DNA of 64,000 bases. Origin: Leptolinea sp. HRD-7. Its GTDB lineage: Bacteria; Chloroflexota; Anaerolineae; Anaerolineales; Anaerolineaceae. The stretch covers positions 1,431,001 through 1,495,000 of the forward strand of contig AP024710.1 in NCBI GenBank assembly GCA_024363285.1, in the 5' to 3' direction. The notes under the pieces were generated by a model. The model did not search any database. It was given only the letters and a program-made list of their open reading frames with translations, and was not told where the DNA came from. Each line of letters begins with the position of its first letter. Within the stretch, counting starts at the first letter, position 1. This document shows positions 1 to 9,520 of this stretch, in pieces. The position numbers and the translations under genes are program-made.

Positions 1-2
1 TG

Positions 3-2240
3 AGTTCGTTAACGATTTTGATCGGTTTCACCTGCCTGTTCTTTGCGCAGTTCTGCACTTACCGTTCCGCGTCTGCCGTGGCTATCGGTGTGGCTATTCT
101 GCTCCTCGTATTGTTCACGTTTGTTCCGGGTGCCATGGTCTTATTGGGTAAGGGGCTGTTCTGGTCACCGTTCAAAACACAGGGACATTCTGACAGTAAT
201 TTATGGCGCCAGGTATCCGCGTTCTCGGTCAAATTCCCCGGGATCACGTTGCTGGTCACAGCTGTAATATGCAGCACGGTCTTCTTCTACAATGACCGGC
301 TTTCCTATAACAACCTGAAGGAGGTTGGAAAGGAATACCCGTCGATCGTAGGAAATGACGTGGTATCGGCTCATTTCTCCCGCGGACAGGTGATGCCGGT
401 CACCGTGGCTATTGATAGTAAAGAAGGTCTGGATAATCAGCTTGACCTGTCATCCATCGACAGCATGACCGAAGCCATCAAAATGGTGAAGGGTATCGAT
501 AAGGTATACAGCGTCACCCAACCAAAGGGTGACCGATTGAAAGAACTCTATCTGAATGATCAGGCAGACACGCTGAACAACGGTCTGGATGATGCAAAAG
601 ATGGGCTTACCCAGATCCAGAACGGGTTGAGCGACGCCATAAAGCAGATGAATTCCCAATCGGATTCGATGGATTCCATCCAACAGCTTCAGGACGGAAC
701 CAATGACCTGATCTATGGACTTGACAGGCTTACCGCCGCCGGCGTCGAATTCCGTGACAAATTGAAGGACGGTTCCGGCTCCGCGGAAGACCTGGCCAAT
801 GGTATTCAGAAAGTGGATAACAGCATTGGCGATGCACAAAACGGAATTTCGCAATTGCAGGTTGGTTATTCGGCTGTTGCCGCCGGGCTTAATCAGATCG
901 ATGCCGGGTTGAAAGCCATGCTGACCAGCGCGAACACATTCAAAGCCGGGCTGGATGGGGTGGTGGCCATGCAAACTGGTCTGGCGGCCAATCCCACATA
1001 TGCCAGCGACCCTGCCTTTTTAAAAATGGCCGGAACAACATCCGCCCTGGATACCAAGTTTGATGACTTCATTACCGGCCTTACCAATCTGGAAGCGGGT
1101 GCGGATGCCGCGAAAAACGGAATTGCTACTGCAAACGCGGGTTTGACCCAGGTACAGGCTGGCCTGTCCAAGATCAAACAGGGTACCGGTCTCTTGAATG
1201 AAGGTGGATGGAAAATGAGTGATTCCATCGGCAGCGCGGCAGAGGCTCAATCCCAGATCGTAGATGGCATGTCTGCGCTGGATACTGGCGCAAAAAAATT
1301 GCGAGAAGGCCAGAACCAACTTATAGATGGTATTTCCACCCTTTCTGATAAGGTGAAAGAATTGAGGGAAGGTTTGAATGACGCCAAAGAAGGGGTAACA
1401 GCCATCAATGATGGAATAGGTTCGGCGAATGATTACCTGACCAAACTCTCCACCTCGAGAATATCCATCGGAACATTCTATATCCCGGCAGACAAGATCC
1501 ATGAATCGGATTTCACCCGGTCAATGGATACCTATATGTCCAAAGACCGCAAGACAACCCGTATTCTGATCACTCTAAGCGTTGACCCGTACACCCGCGA
1601 AGGTATGCAGGTTGTGGACAATATATCCAAAGTGGTCTCCTCTTTTGTGCCCAACTCAACCCTGAAGGATTCTTCCTGGGGTGTGACCGGCATCACGCAG
1701 ACCAACAACGATCTGAAAGCCATGTCATCCAGCGACTTCACGTTCTCACGTGTGATCATGCTGGTCGGCATCTTCATTGTGCTGGTATTCGTCACCAAGG
1801 ATATCTGGATGCCAATCTTTGTGATGATCTCACTGGTGGCTTCGTACTTCATGGCTATTTCATTGTCTGGTTTGTTCTTCCAGCATATAGTACCGATCGG
1901 TGATCTTTCGTGGAATGTGCCTTTCTGTTCATTTGTGATGATTGTCACCCTGGGTGTGGATTACAGTATCTTTTTGATAATGCGCCAGAAAGAGAACAAG
2001 GAAATGAGTGAGACGGATTCCATCACCCAGGCCGCTTTCAAGGTAGGAAGCGTAATCATCTCTGCCGGTTTGATCCTTTCAGGTACGTTTGCCTCTATGT
2101 ATCCCTCCGGCGTGGATACGCTGATGGAGATGGCTGTGACCGTTATCGTGGGCATCATGATGTTGTGTCTGGTTTTCCTGCCGATCTTTATCCCCACTAT
2201 GGTTTCGCTCAAGTCGAAACTGATCAATATGAAAGACTGA
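3..2240 (+). CDS. MMPL/RND-family transporter, C-terminal part (5' end outside window)
   Basis: The frame is open to the left edge, so the true start lies upstream; the first Met-type codon inside (TTG at 18) is not the start. The visible 746 residues begin in a membrane helix, then show a large extracytoplasmic domain (about residues 110-550) and a C-terminal block of five helices, the second half of an MMPL permease. Residues about 185-480 carry many Leu-x-x-Gly heptads (GLTQIQNGL, QLQDGTNDL, GLNQIDAGL), the repeat seen in YhgE/Pip proteins and in some MMPL exporters. Members export lipids or drugs by proton motive force; the substrate here is unknown. The WD40 gene follows after 68 bp and may be co-transcribed. 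Family is clear, specificity is not. Confidence 0.9.
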   Translation, partial: SSLTILIGFTCLFFAQFCTYRSASAVAIGVAILLLVLFTFVPGAMVLLGKGLFWSPFKTQGHSDSNLWRQVSAFSVKFPGITLLVTAVICSTVFFYNDRLSYNNLKEVGKEYPSIVGNDVVSAHFSRGQVMPVTVAIDSKEGLDNQLDLSSIDSMTEAIKMVKGIDKVYSVTQPKGDRLKELYLNDQADTLNNGLDDAKDGLTQIQNGLSDAIKQMNSQSDSMDSIQQLQDGTNDLIYGLDRLTAAGVEFRDKLKDGSGSAEDLANGIQKVDNSIGDAQNGISQLQVGYSAVAAGLNQIDAGLKAMLTSANTFKAGLDGVVAMQTGLAANPTYASDPAFLKMAGTTSALDTKFDDFITGLTNLEAGADAAKNGIATANAGLTQVQAGLSKIKQGTGLLNEGGWKMSDSIGSAAEAQSQIVDGMSALDTGAKKLREGQNQLIDGISTLSDKVKELREGLNDAKEGVTAINDGIGSANDYLTKLSTSRISIGTFYIPADKIHESDFTRSMDTYMSKDRKTTRILITLSVDPYTREGMQVVDNISKVVSSFVPNSTLKDSSWGVTGITQTNNDLKAMSSSDFTFSRVIMLVGIFIVLVFVTKDIWMPIFVMISLVASYFMAISLSGLFFQHIVPIGDLSWNVPFCSFVMIVTLGVDYSIFLIMRQKENKEMSETDSITQAAFKVGSVIISAGLILSGTFASMYPSGVDTLMEMAVTVIVGIMMLCLVFLPIFIPTMVSLKSKLINMKD

Positions 2241-2308
2241 TGGAGACACTGGCGATGAATACCCGTGAACCGAATTATTGCTTCTCAAAATTAAGTTGGA
2301 GGTCTCGC

Positions 2309-4360
2309 ATGTTCAAAACTGGAAAAAACACAGGGAAAGCTGCCCTGATAGCCTTATCGATACTCGCTACGCTTGGTCTGATACCCGCACAACCTGTACT
2401 GGCGGATAACACGCGGACAGCTACTCCAGCCCCGGTAGCGTCAAAACCCGGTGGCACATCGGAGACAAAGATCGATGTTTCTGATGATCCCATTCTGTCC
2501 GTCGCCTATTCCAGTGATGGAAAGATACTGGCAGCGGGTTATAAGAATGGCATCAGCCTGTTGGATGCCGCGAAGCTGACCTTTATCAAAGCGGTTGACC
2601 TGTCTTTCTCGGAAAATGAGGCGGTTGACCTGGTCTTCAGTCCGGATAACAAATATCTGGCCGCGATAGGCCGGCACTGGGATTCATCGGATTCATTCAC
2701 CACAACCGCGTATGTGTGGGATATGACGGATTGGTCGATGTCATTTACCGTGAAAGAAGGCCGGGGAGCCATCACGGGCATAGCCTGGAACGCGAACAGC
2801 AACCTGCTGACGGTTAGCCGCGATAAAACCGATGACAATGGTAACGCGGTTTTTGTCTACAGCATGGATGGCGCGAAACAGGAATCCCATGAATCCCCTC
2901 AGGTCAGCCGGCTTTCGGTGAATACCGCAAAGGATGCCCTGTTCCTGGGCAGCCCGGATGGTTTCCTGTACACCTACAACGCGGCAGCCAGCCAGTTCCG
3001 CTCCCGTGTGAAATTCCATTCGTCCAATATCAATTCGCTGGCGGCAGAAAATAGTCAGGCGCTGCTGGCGGCCGGTGATGATGACGGCAACCTGATGTTA
3101 CTGGATACCGGCAATAATTATCCCTTCCTGCTGAAGGAAAAGAACGTGGGGTACAAAAGTGGCGTTTCCATTGCCCATGATGGATATGAGATCGCCTATT
3201 GCACATCCAAAGGCAACCTGGCCTTAAGTCAGGCAAAAGTTCTGGAACCCATGCGGACCCTGTATTCCGGCACGGATAAAGAATCATGCAACGTCACAAC
3301 ATTCTCTCCGGATGGCGCAACCCTGACAGCCGGATTTACTGACGGCGCGTTACGCGTATATCCCATCCATGCGGCTGATCTTGAGACTTCCGATCCGGTG
3401 GCGCCATTCGCTGCCGTGGTACTGCCCACGCTAACACCCACTGCTGGAACAACCATCAGTCTTGATAAACTTCCAACCCAAAAAGTACCAGAGTTATCAA
3501 AAGACGCGATCGTTGACTGGAACGCGGACCAGGTCAAGGTTTTGAAAAAAGGGATAAACCTCGAAGACTTCGCATCGATCTACCAGAGCCAGATCCATTA
3601 TCCTCTGAAAATAATCGGAACATCCGGGAACATATTGCTGGCAAAAGATCGTACAGGAAATTACCGGGCGGAAATGGTGAATGACACGATCATCAACATT
3701 CTGGACCAGAACCGTCAAATCCGGGTTTCTCTGGCGGCTAATGGCCTGAAATTGACTACACTGTCCTTTGATCCAAAAGCTGACCGAATTGCCGCCGGTA
3801 CCACCGATGGGACAATCTTTATCTGGAATATGCAGACTGGCGAAAAGACCTGCGAAATTTTCGATACTCCTAACAGGGTTAGGGCTTTGCAATTCAGCAA
3901 CAGCGGTTCCATCCTGGCGGCCGGATATGGGAACATGAATCTCAGCCTCTTCTCCCCCGATACCTGCAACCGGATCATTAAACTGGCGGATACCACCAAA
4001 CCGGTCAATCAGATCTCTTTCAGTACCGATGACCAGTACCTGGTCTCCGCCGAGACGGATACCAGCGCCCAGATATTCAAGGTACCGACTCAGGAATTGC
4101 TGTTCAAACTGGTGCCTGATTTCTCTCGCAACGGCCTGTACACGGCTGTTTACAACCCTGACCAGACCTTGCTGGCGGTTGGAAGTTATGAAGGCATACT
4201 CACCATCTGGAATGTCAACAGCCGTGAAGTGCGTCTGCGGTTGACCGTCGGTTCGGCTGATAACCCGATCACCAACCTGCTTTTCTCTTCAGATGGAACA
4301 AAATTGTTCGCCTGCTTGAAAGATAAAACTTGCTCAGTTCTCGGAATTCAAGAAAAATAA
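2309..4360 (+). CDS. Secreted WD40-repeat beta-propeller protein
   Basis: This 683-residue protein starts at the ATG at 2309, preceded by GGAGG six bases upstream; the frame is open further upstream, but that stretch overlaps the MMPL gene and has no good start. Residues 1-32 form a signal peptide (Lys-rich start, hydrophobic core, cleavage near PVLADN). Two blocks of WD40-like repeats follow (about 45-350 and 440-680), recognised by SPDNKYLAAIG, AYVWDM, FIWNMQTGE and LTIWNVNS. A linker near 370-440 is rich in Thr/Pro. It probably acts as an extracellular binding scaffold. The partner is unknown, though its position behind the MMPL exporter suggests co-expression. Confidence 0.85.
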   Translation: MFKTGKNTGKAALIALSILATLGLIPAQPVLADNTRTATPAPVASKPGGTSETKIDVSDDPILSVAYSSDGKILAAGYKNGISLLDAAKLTFIKAVDLSFSENEAVDLVFSPDNKYLAAIGRHWDSSDSFTTTAYVWDMTDWSMSFTVKEGRGAITGIAWNANSNLLTVSRDKTDDNGNAVFVYSMDGAKQESHESPQVSRLSVNTAKDALFLGSPDGFLYTYNAAASQFRSRVKFHSSNINSLAAENSQALLAAGDDDGNLMLLDTGNNYPFLLKEKNVGYKSGVSIAHDGYEIAYCTSKGNLALSQAKVLEPMRTLYSGTDKESCNVTTFSPDGATLTAGFTDGALRVYPIHAADLETSDPVAPFAAVVLPTLTPTAGTTISLDKLPTQKVPELSKDAIVDWNADQVKVLKKGINLEDFASIYQSQIHYPLKIIGTSGNILLAKDRTGNYRAEMVNDTIINILDQNRQIRVSLAANGLKLTTLSFDPKADRIAAGTTDGTIFIWNMQTGEKTCEIFDTPNRVRALQFSNSGSILAAGYGNMNLSLFSPDTCNRIIKLADTTKPVNQISFSTDDQYLVSAETDTSAQIFKVPTQELLFKLVPDFSRNGLYTAVYNPDQTLLAVGSYEGILTIWNVNSREVRLRLTVGSADNPITNLLFSSDGTKLFACLKDKTCSVLGIQEK

Positions 4361-4405
4361 CAACAGATATTGTGTCTGATTTTTAATCTTCACTTCCTCT
4401 CTATT

Positions 4406-4447
4406 TATAGGTGATGACCCGGATTTCAATATGGGTCATCACCTATA
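4406..4447. terminator. 15-bp perfect inverted repeat after the WD40 gene
   Basis: Arms TATAGGTGATGACCC and its exact complement flank a 12-nt loop, 45 bp after the WD40 stop codon. No T-run follows, so it may be an mRNA 3'-end stabiliser, a weak terminator or an operator. Confidence 0.45.
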
Positions 4448-4482
4448 ATTATGCAAATTATTACAAAATTGTAATTATCCCT

Positions 4483-4502
4483 CTGCAACTGTTGCAGTTT
4501 TT
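4483..4502 (+). terminator. Possible small rho-independent terminator
   Basis: CTGCAA, a 3-nt loop, TTGCAG and then five T residues. The stem is only 6 bp, so activity is uncertain. It is the only hairpin in this gap followed directly by a T-run. Confidence 0.4.
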
Positions 4503-4700
4503 GTAACCTGGATAAAAAATCGTATAAAATCAGTCCACAACAGATAAGAATCGTGAAAGACTTTCGAAATTTCGAGGTCATGTTGACACCAAAAACTGAT
4601 TTTCTGCTGTTGGTCGATCACGGGAAGCTCGGATATCAATATTGAAGACCGCCCGGGCAAATGCCATTAAATTTAAAAAGTAATAAACCACAGGAACCCT

Positions 4701-5624
4701 ATGAATGAGATAAAACGTGTAGCCATTCTGGGCGCCGGGGCTATGGGCGCGTATTTTGCCACCCGGTTCTTTGAATCCGGGTTTGATACCTGCCTGGTAG
4801 CCCGGGGGCAGCGTAATGAGAGATTATCGCGTGAAGGGTTGATCGTTAATGGGAAGAAATATCTGATTCCAGTAATAGATCCAGATACGGCCCGTCAACC
4901 CGTTGACCTGATTCTGGTCGGGTTAAAACATCACCACTTGCAAGAAGCCGCAAGCGGTTTAGACAAACTGGTGGGTGAATCCACGGTTTTTCTCTCTGTG
5001 ATGAATGGTTTGGAGAGTGAAGAGATTCTCGGATCGATGTACGGGATGGATAAAGTGGTTTACGCCCTTTCGCTGGGCATAGACGCGGTGCGTAACGGTA
5101 ATGAAATCACCTACACCACTCCGGGAACTCATTATTTTGGTGAAGCCCGTAATGAAGTGATCACCCCGCGGGTAAAACGAATTCAAGATGCGTTTGATAG
5201 AGCCGGCATCGCCTGGAAAACCCCCGAAGATATGATGCGCTGGCTATGGTGGAAGTTCATGATCAATGTGGGTGTAAATCAGGCGTCTGCTGTCACCCGC
5301 ATGACCTACTCCGCGTTCCAGCAAGACAAAATCGCGCAAGAGTTGATGGAATCGTTGATGCGCGAAGTGATAGACCTGGCTCAGGCAGCCGGCATCGCGC
5401 TGACCGATGAGGATATCACCAACTGGTACCCGATATTGAACAGGCTGTCACCGCAGGGCAAGACATCGATGCTTCAGGATATCGAGGCCCGTCAAAAGAC
5501 CGAAGTGGAAGTTTTTTCCGGGCGCGCGATTGCCCTGGGCAAACAATATGGCATCCCCACACCGGTCAATGAGACGATCTTTCGCATTATAAAATCGCTG
5601 GAAAAAGGTTACGGCGCTGCCTGA
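4701..5624 (+). CDS. panE: 2-dehydropantoate 2-reductase family (ketopantoate reductase-like) oxidoreductase
   Basis: The 307-residue length is normal for the PanE/ApbA family, which reduces 2-dehydropantoate to pantoate with NADPH in coenzyme A synthesis. The Rossmann dinucleotide motif GAGAMG is at residues 11-16 and a basic patch (ARGQ) follows the second strand, as expected for NADPH. The helical C-terminal half has the WWKFMINVGVNQ segment, which carries the conserved Lys/Asn region. ATG at 4701 has AGGAA upstream. No other pantothenate gene is nearby, and many paralogues act on other 2-oxo acids, so the symbol is tentative. Confidence 0.75.
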   Translation: MNEIKRVAILGAGAMGAYFATRFFESGFDTCLVARGQRNERLSREGLIVNGKKYLIPVIDPDTARQPVDLILVGLKHHHLQEAASGLDKLVGESTVFLSVMNGLESEEILGSMYGMDKVVYALSLGIDAVRNGNEITYTTPGTHYFGEARNEVITPRVKRIQDAFDRAGIAWKTPEDMMRWLWWKFMINVGVNQASAVTRMTYSAFQQDKIAQELMESLMREVIDLAQAAGIALTDEDITNWYPILNRLSPQGKTSMLQDIEARQKTEVEVFSGRAIALGKQYGIPTPVNETIFRIIKSLEKGYGAA

Positions 5625-5697
5625 TTCGCGGATAATTCTGGTTTAGTCGCAAAACCGGGGTTAATACAATTTACCCCTTTTCAAGGAGAAATAATCC

Positions 5698-6936
5698 ATG
5701 GCTGACATTCGGAAATTGATATCAGGGAAAGCCCTGATCCTGCTCACATTTGTCGCGTTTATCGCCCTCGGGTTACCCGATGGTCTTCTGGGTGTCGCCT
5801 GGCCTTCACTGCGCAGTGATTTCTCCATATCCCTTGATTCCATGGGTATGATCATGGTGACGGCTACGGCCGGATACATGACAGCGAGCTTTTTGAACGG
5901 GAAGATTGTCTCTCGTTTCGGTGTGGGGCGGTTACTGGCGGCCAGTTGCGCGTTGACCGGTTTAACTCTTTTTGGCTATTCAGTCTCACCCGCGTGGTGG
6001 CTGATGGTCTGCCTGGGCTTTTTTGCCGGCATGGGAGCCGGAGCGATCGATGCCGGTCTTAATACGTACGTGGCGGCCAATTACAACGAAGGTTTTATGC
6101 AGTGGCTGCACGCCAGTTATGGCATTGGCATCACCTTCAGTCCGTTGATTATGACGTTTGCTGTCAACACTCTTCAATCCTGGCGATTGGGGTATGACAT
6201 TGTGGGTGGTTTCCAGATATTTCTGGCCTTGTGTTTTGTCATCTCTTTACCTTTATGGAAAACGGAAAAGAAAAAAGACGGCGAGCAGGAAGTTCAAAAG
6301 TTGACGGATTACAAAACATCCTACTGGGAAACGTTCAAGCAACCAATGGTGTGGATGGGTTTTCTGCTTTATGTGATCTATTGCGCCGCCGAGGTGTCAC
6401 TGGGTGCCTGGGCATACACTCTTTTGACTGAAAGCCGGCATGTTCCCTCCACAATAGCCGGTATGTTGACCGGCAGTTATTGGGCGTTCTTTACTGTGGG
6501 GCGGTTCTCCGCCGGGCTTTATACTCGAAAGATCTCTCTACATACATTGATCTACTCAAGCATCCTGACAGCCATACTGGGCACTGCCCTGTTCTGGTGG
6601 AATCCATCAGAAATTGTCAGCCTTATCGGCATCGGTCTTACCGGTCTGGCCATCGCCCCCATTTTCCCGGGTTTGATGTCTGGCACAAGCGAACGGGTGC
6701 AGCCGAAATTCGCCGCGAATGCCATTGGTATGCAGATGAGCGCCGCGGCCATCGGGTCTTCATTTGGTCCCGCGATCGTGGGTATTCTGGCTAAAAACAC
6801 CTCTCTTGAGATTATTCCGGTGTGTTTGTTTGTGCTTTTTGTGTCGCTGCTGATTGTGTATACCTGTACGGTGGTCTCAGTAAGACAGTCAAAAAACTCT
6901 GTTGTTCCCGAGCTGGAGAGCGCTAAAGCGGACTGA
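5698..6936 (+). CDS. Major facilitator superfamily transporter (FucP/YfkF-like)
   Basis: The protein has 412 residues with about 12 hydrophobic helices in two halves split by a charged loop near residues 190-210 (KTEKKKDGEQE). GLPDGLLGVAWPS in helix 1 and GAIDAGLNTYVA in helix 4 are typical of the fucose-permease-like branch of MFS, whose members move sugars or drugs. The start has a good AAGGAG ribosome-binding site. It lies 73 bp after the reductase gene on the same strand and converges with the exporter operon. The substrate cannot be told from sequence. Confidence 0.85.
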   Translation: MADIRKLISGKALILLTFVAFIALGLPDGLLGVAWPSLRSDFSISLDSMGMIMVTATAGYMTASFLNGKIVSRFGVGRLLAASCALTGLTLFGYSVSPAWWLMVCLGFFAGMGAGAIDAGLNTYVAANYNEGFMQWLHASYGIGITFSPLIMTFAVNTLQSWRLGYDIVGGFQIFLALCFVISLPLWKTEKKKDGEQEVQKLTDYKTSYWETFKQPMVWMGFLLYVIYCAAEVSLGAWAYTLLTESRHVPSTIAGMLTGSYWAFFTVGRFSAGLYTRKISLHTLIYSSILTAILGTALFWWNPSEIVSLIGIGLTGLAIAPIFPGLMSGTSERVQPKFAANAIGMQMSAAAIGSSFGPAIVGILAKNTSLEIIPVCLFVLFVSLLIVYTCTVVSVRQSKNSVVPELESAKAD

Positions 6937-6952
6937 CCTACGGGCAGCGGTT

Positions 6953-7591
6953 TTATTTGATATTCAACATCACATCCGCCGGCATCCCGGGTTTGAGGTC
7001 CATATCCGGGTTAGGAATGGTCAGTTTCACGGCGTAGACTGTGTTCTTGCGATTCTGAATAGTTTGCGAATTGCGCGGTGTGAACTCGGCTTCGTCCGAG
7101 ATGCGCGTAACTGTTCCGATAAAAACTTTTCCGGGGAACGAATCTACGGTTACTGGCAGTTCCTGCCCGAGATAGATCTGCCCATACTGCGCTTCGGGGA
7201 TGTAGACCGTCATTGTGACCGTAGACAAATCGGCGACCACAAGCAACGCTCCACCGGCTGTAGTGATCTCGCCCGGTTCGGCTGCCCTCATCAGAACCAC
7301 GCCGTTCAACGGGGAGCGTATGCTTCCGGATGCCTGTCCGCTGCCCATTTTGACCACGGCTAAAAGCTGATCTTTTTTAACCATATCTCCTTCATTGACC
7401 AATATCCGGTCAACCACACCGCCGGTGGAAACACCCAGGTTGACTTCATTGGCTTCGATCGAACCAGATGCTGTAATACCCGTGTTGAAAATAGTCGTCT
7501 GAAGTATGTAATAGATCCCGTAAATGACTGCACCCAGGATAATGATAAATACAGGGATGAAGCGTTTTAAATGGTTCGGCATGCGGATCAC
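6953..7591 (-). CDS. HlyD/YbhG-type membrane fusion protein, hairpin-less
   Basis: This is the last gene of the minus-strand exporter operon and overlaps the upstream ATPase gene by 4 bp. An N-terminal membrane anchor (residues 10-31) is followed by a biotinyl-lipoyl-like half domain (GSIEANEVNLGVSTGG), almost immediately by its second half (GSIRSPLNGVVL), and then a beta-barrel domain ending in the usual LKPGMPADV motif. At 212 residues it is much shorter than E. coli YbhG (about 330): the long coiled-coil hairpin that reaches TolC is missing. That fits a cell without a TolC-containing outer membrane. Confidence 0.85.
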   Translation of the reverse strand: MIRMPNHLKRFIPVFIIILGAVIYGIYYILQTTIFNTGITASGSIEANEVNLGVSTGGVVDRILVNEGDMVKKDQLLAVVKMGSGQASGSIRSPLNGVVLMRAAEPGEITTAGGALLVVADLSTVTMTVYIPEAQYGQIYLGQELPVTVDSFPGKVFIGTVTRISDEAEFTPRNSQTIQNRKNTVYAVKLTIPNPDMDLKPGMPADVMLNIK

Positions 7592-8571
7592 CTGGTATTA
7601 CTATAGTCTTTTGAAGAAATTTTGCCAGCAGTTTCAGATTGCTGGTTTGAAACGAGAAACATGAATGCATCTTCCATAACTGGGTCTGCCGGTTCTACCC
7701 GGTTGTCTGAAACGCCCTTGTTTTTCAACACAGTTTCAATATCATCGCGCTTTGTACTTTTCGTGGTCAGCACACGCAGATGGTCACCGGCAAGACTGGT
7801 ACGTATAACCCCGGGCGCGCCTGACAGTACATCAAGAACGGGCAACAGCAGGTCGGTTCTGCCTCCATTCTTGCCATCAGGGAAGATCTCCCACATACAG
7901 CCGGGAAGCATTGCCTTCAGGTTCCCAGGTGTATCCAGGGCAAGCAGACGACCGTAACTCAATATACCTACGCGGTTACAGTATTCCGCTTCGTCCATGT
8001 AATGGGTCGTCACCAGGATGGTGATGCCTTCATTGACCAGAGTGTAGATCATTTCCCAGAATGCCCGCCGGGCCGTAGGGTCAACTCCGGAGGTTGGCTC
8101 ATCCAGTAGAAGCAAGCGCGGCTGATGAATAATCGCCGCGGCCAATGCCAGGCGTTGACGCCACCCGGCTGACAGGGTGCGCACAAGCTGCCCGCTCACC
8201 AATGACAATCCAAGTTGTTCCAGAAGTTCGTCTACGCGTTGCTTATCTGTAACGCTGTAGACGCCGGCATAGAACACAAGGTTCTCGCGGGCGGTCAATT
8301 CGTTATACAGGGCGAACTTTTGTGACATGTACCCCGCGCGGGAACGGATCTCTTCTGATTCTGTGGCCGCGTCATAACCAATAACGGTTGCGGAGCCTTC
8401 CGTGGGGCGTATCAAACCCAACAGCATTCGGATGGTGGTGGTTTTACCCGAACCGTTTGGACCCAGATAACCCACCACCTGACCGGGCTCAATATCAAAT
8501 GTGATGTGGTCTACGGCGGTGAAGTCACCAAAACGCCGGGTGAGGTTGTTGACGGAGATGATCGGCTTCAT
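7588..8571 (-). CDS. ABC transporter ATP-binding protein (YbhF C-half-like)
   Basis: The 327-residue ATPase has a Walker A motif GPNGSGKTTT (about 35-44), a signature-like segment TLSAGWRQRLALA with Trp replacing the usual Gly after SAG, Walker B RLLLLDEPTSG and an H-loop VTTHYMDEAE. A C-terminal regulatory extension of about 100 residues follows. It overlaps the neighbouring ATPase gene by 4 bp and the HlyD gene by 4 bp, so translation is probably coupled. Together with the next ATPase it corresponds to the two nucleotide-binding halves that are fused in YbhF. Confidence 0.92.
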   Translation of the reverse strand: MKPIISVNNLTRRFGDFTAVDHITFDIEPGQVVGYLGPNGSGKTTTIRMLLGLIRPTEGSATVIGYDAATESEEIRSRAGYMSQKFALYNELTARENLVFYAGVYSVTDKQRVDELLEQLGLSLVSGQLVRTLSAGWRQRLALAAAIIHQPRLLLLDEPTSGVDPTARRAFWEMIYTLVNEGITILVTTHYMDEAEYCNRVGILSYGRLLALDTPGNLKAMLPGCMWEIFPDGKNGGRTDLLLPVLDVLSGAPGVIRTSLAGDHLRVLTTKSTKRDDIETVLKNKGVSDNRVEPADPVMEDAFMFLVSNQQSETAGKISSKDYSNTR

Positions 8572-9518
8572 GGCTCGTGCACTCCATTGACGGTAACTGC
8601 CAGGTCAATAAACACATCTTCCAGTGATGGCGGTATCTCTTTGATCAATACGGCAGAACAACCTTCGCTTACTGCTTCTTTCATCAATCGCCTTTTGACG
8701 GCTTCCGCTCCGCCTTCTGTCACTCGCAGGTGAAGCCGGTCGCCAAAACGTTGCGCGTCTTGCACGCCTGGGTCGAGGCGTGCCAATTCCAACAGACGGG
8801 GAGTGGGACTACCGGCCAGTTCGAGAATGCGACCGGCTAACAATGCGCGAAGCTGCAACGGGGAATCATCGCGAATGATACGCCCTTCGCGCATAAAGCC
8901 CACCCGTGAACACCGGGAGGCTTCATCCATATATGGTGTGCAGACCAGAACTGCCATACCCTGTTCGCCAGCCAACCGGATGACCAGCTGCCAGAAATCC
9001 TGCCGAGTAACCGGGTCAACACCGGTGGTGGGTTCATCGAGCAGTAATAACTGCGGGCGGTTGACCAATGCACAGGCCAGTCCCAATTTTTGTTTCATTC
9101 CGCCGGAAAGTTGGCCGGCCAACCGGTTTTCAAACACATCGAGCCCTACAAATGCCAGATTCTCACGCGAACGGGGCAGCCATTCGTTTTCAGACAACCC
9201 CCTGATCTCGGCCAGAAAACGAATGTTTTCTAATACGGTAAGGTCTTCATACAACGAAAATTGCTGTGACAGGTACCCGATCATCTCGCGAGCCTGTTCG
9301 GGTTTGTTATCAAGCGAAAAACCACCGATGCTGACAGATCCAGAGTCTGGTTTAAACGCCCCGCAGATCAGGCGCAACGTGGTCGTCTTGCCCGCGCCGT
9401 CCGGTCCGACCAGGCCGTATATCTGTCCGGGCGCAACTGTAAGGCTGACGTCTCTTACCGCTTGGACTTCGCCAAACGAGCGGGAAAGGTGTTCAACGAC
9501 AAGTAATGGTTTCGGCAT
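8568..9518 (-). CDS. ABC transporter ATP-binding protein (YbhF N-half-like)
   Basis: The 316-residue ATPase has Walker A GPDGAGKTTT (about 37-46), signature LSGGMKQKLGLA, Walker B QLLLLDEPTTG and a switch segment CTPYMDEASRCSRV, where Thr-Pro replaces the usual Thr-His. The missing switch His suggests a degenerate catalytic site, so the two ATPases may be an unequal heterodimer. It begins 2 bp after the permease stop and is part of the TetR-controlled exporter operon. Confidence 0.92.
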   Translation of the reverse strand: MPKPLLVVEHLSRSFGEVQAVRDVSLTVAPGQIYGLVGPDGAGKTTTLRLICGAFKPDSGSVSIGGFSLDNKPEQAREMIGYLSQQFSLYEDLTVLENIRFLAEIRGLSENEWLPRSRENLAFVGLDVFENRLAGQLSGGMKQKLGLACALVNRPQLLLLDEPTTGVDPVTRQDFWQLVIRLAGEQGMAVLVCTPYMDEASRCSRVGFMREGRIIRDDSPLQLRALLAGRILELAGSPTPRLLELARLDPGVQDAQRFGDRLHLRVTEGGAEAVKRRLMKEAVSEGCSAVLIKEIPPSLEDVFIDLAVTVNGVHEP

Positions 9519-9520
9519 GG

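Larger units (their letters stand above)
4361..4700. other. 340-bp gene-free region with three inverted repeats
   Basis: No convincing gene is present; the 61-codon minus-strand ORF at 4475-4660 lacks a ribosome-binding site and recognisable sequence. The stretch is AT-rich and holds three perfect inverted repeats: 15-bp arms at 4406-4420/4433-4447, 7-bp arms at 4460-4466/4469-4475, and a 6-bp stem with T-run at 4483-4502. It separates the WD40 gene from the ketopantoate reductase-like gene and probably carries the terminator of the first and the promoter of the second. Confidence 0.5.
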
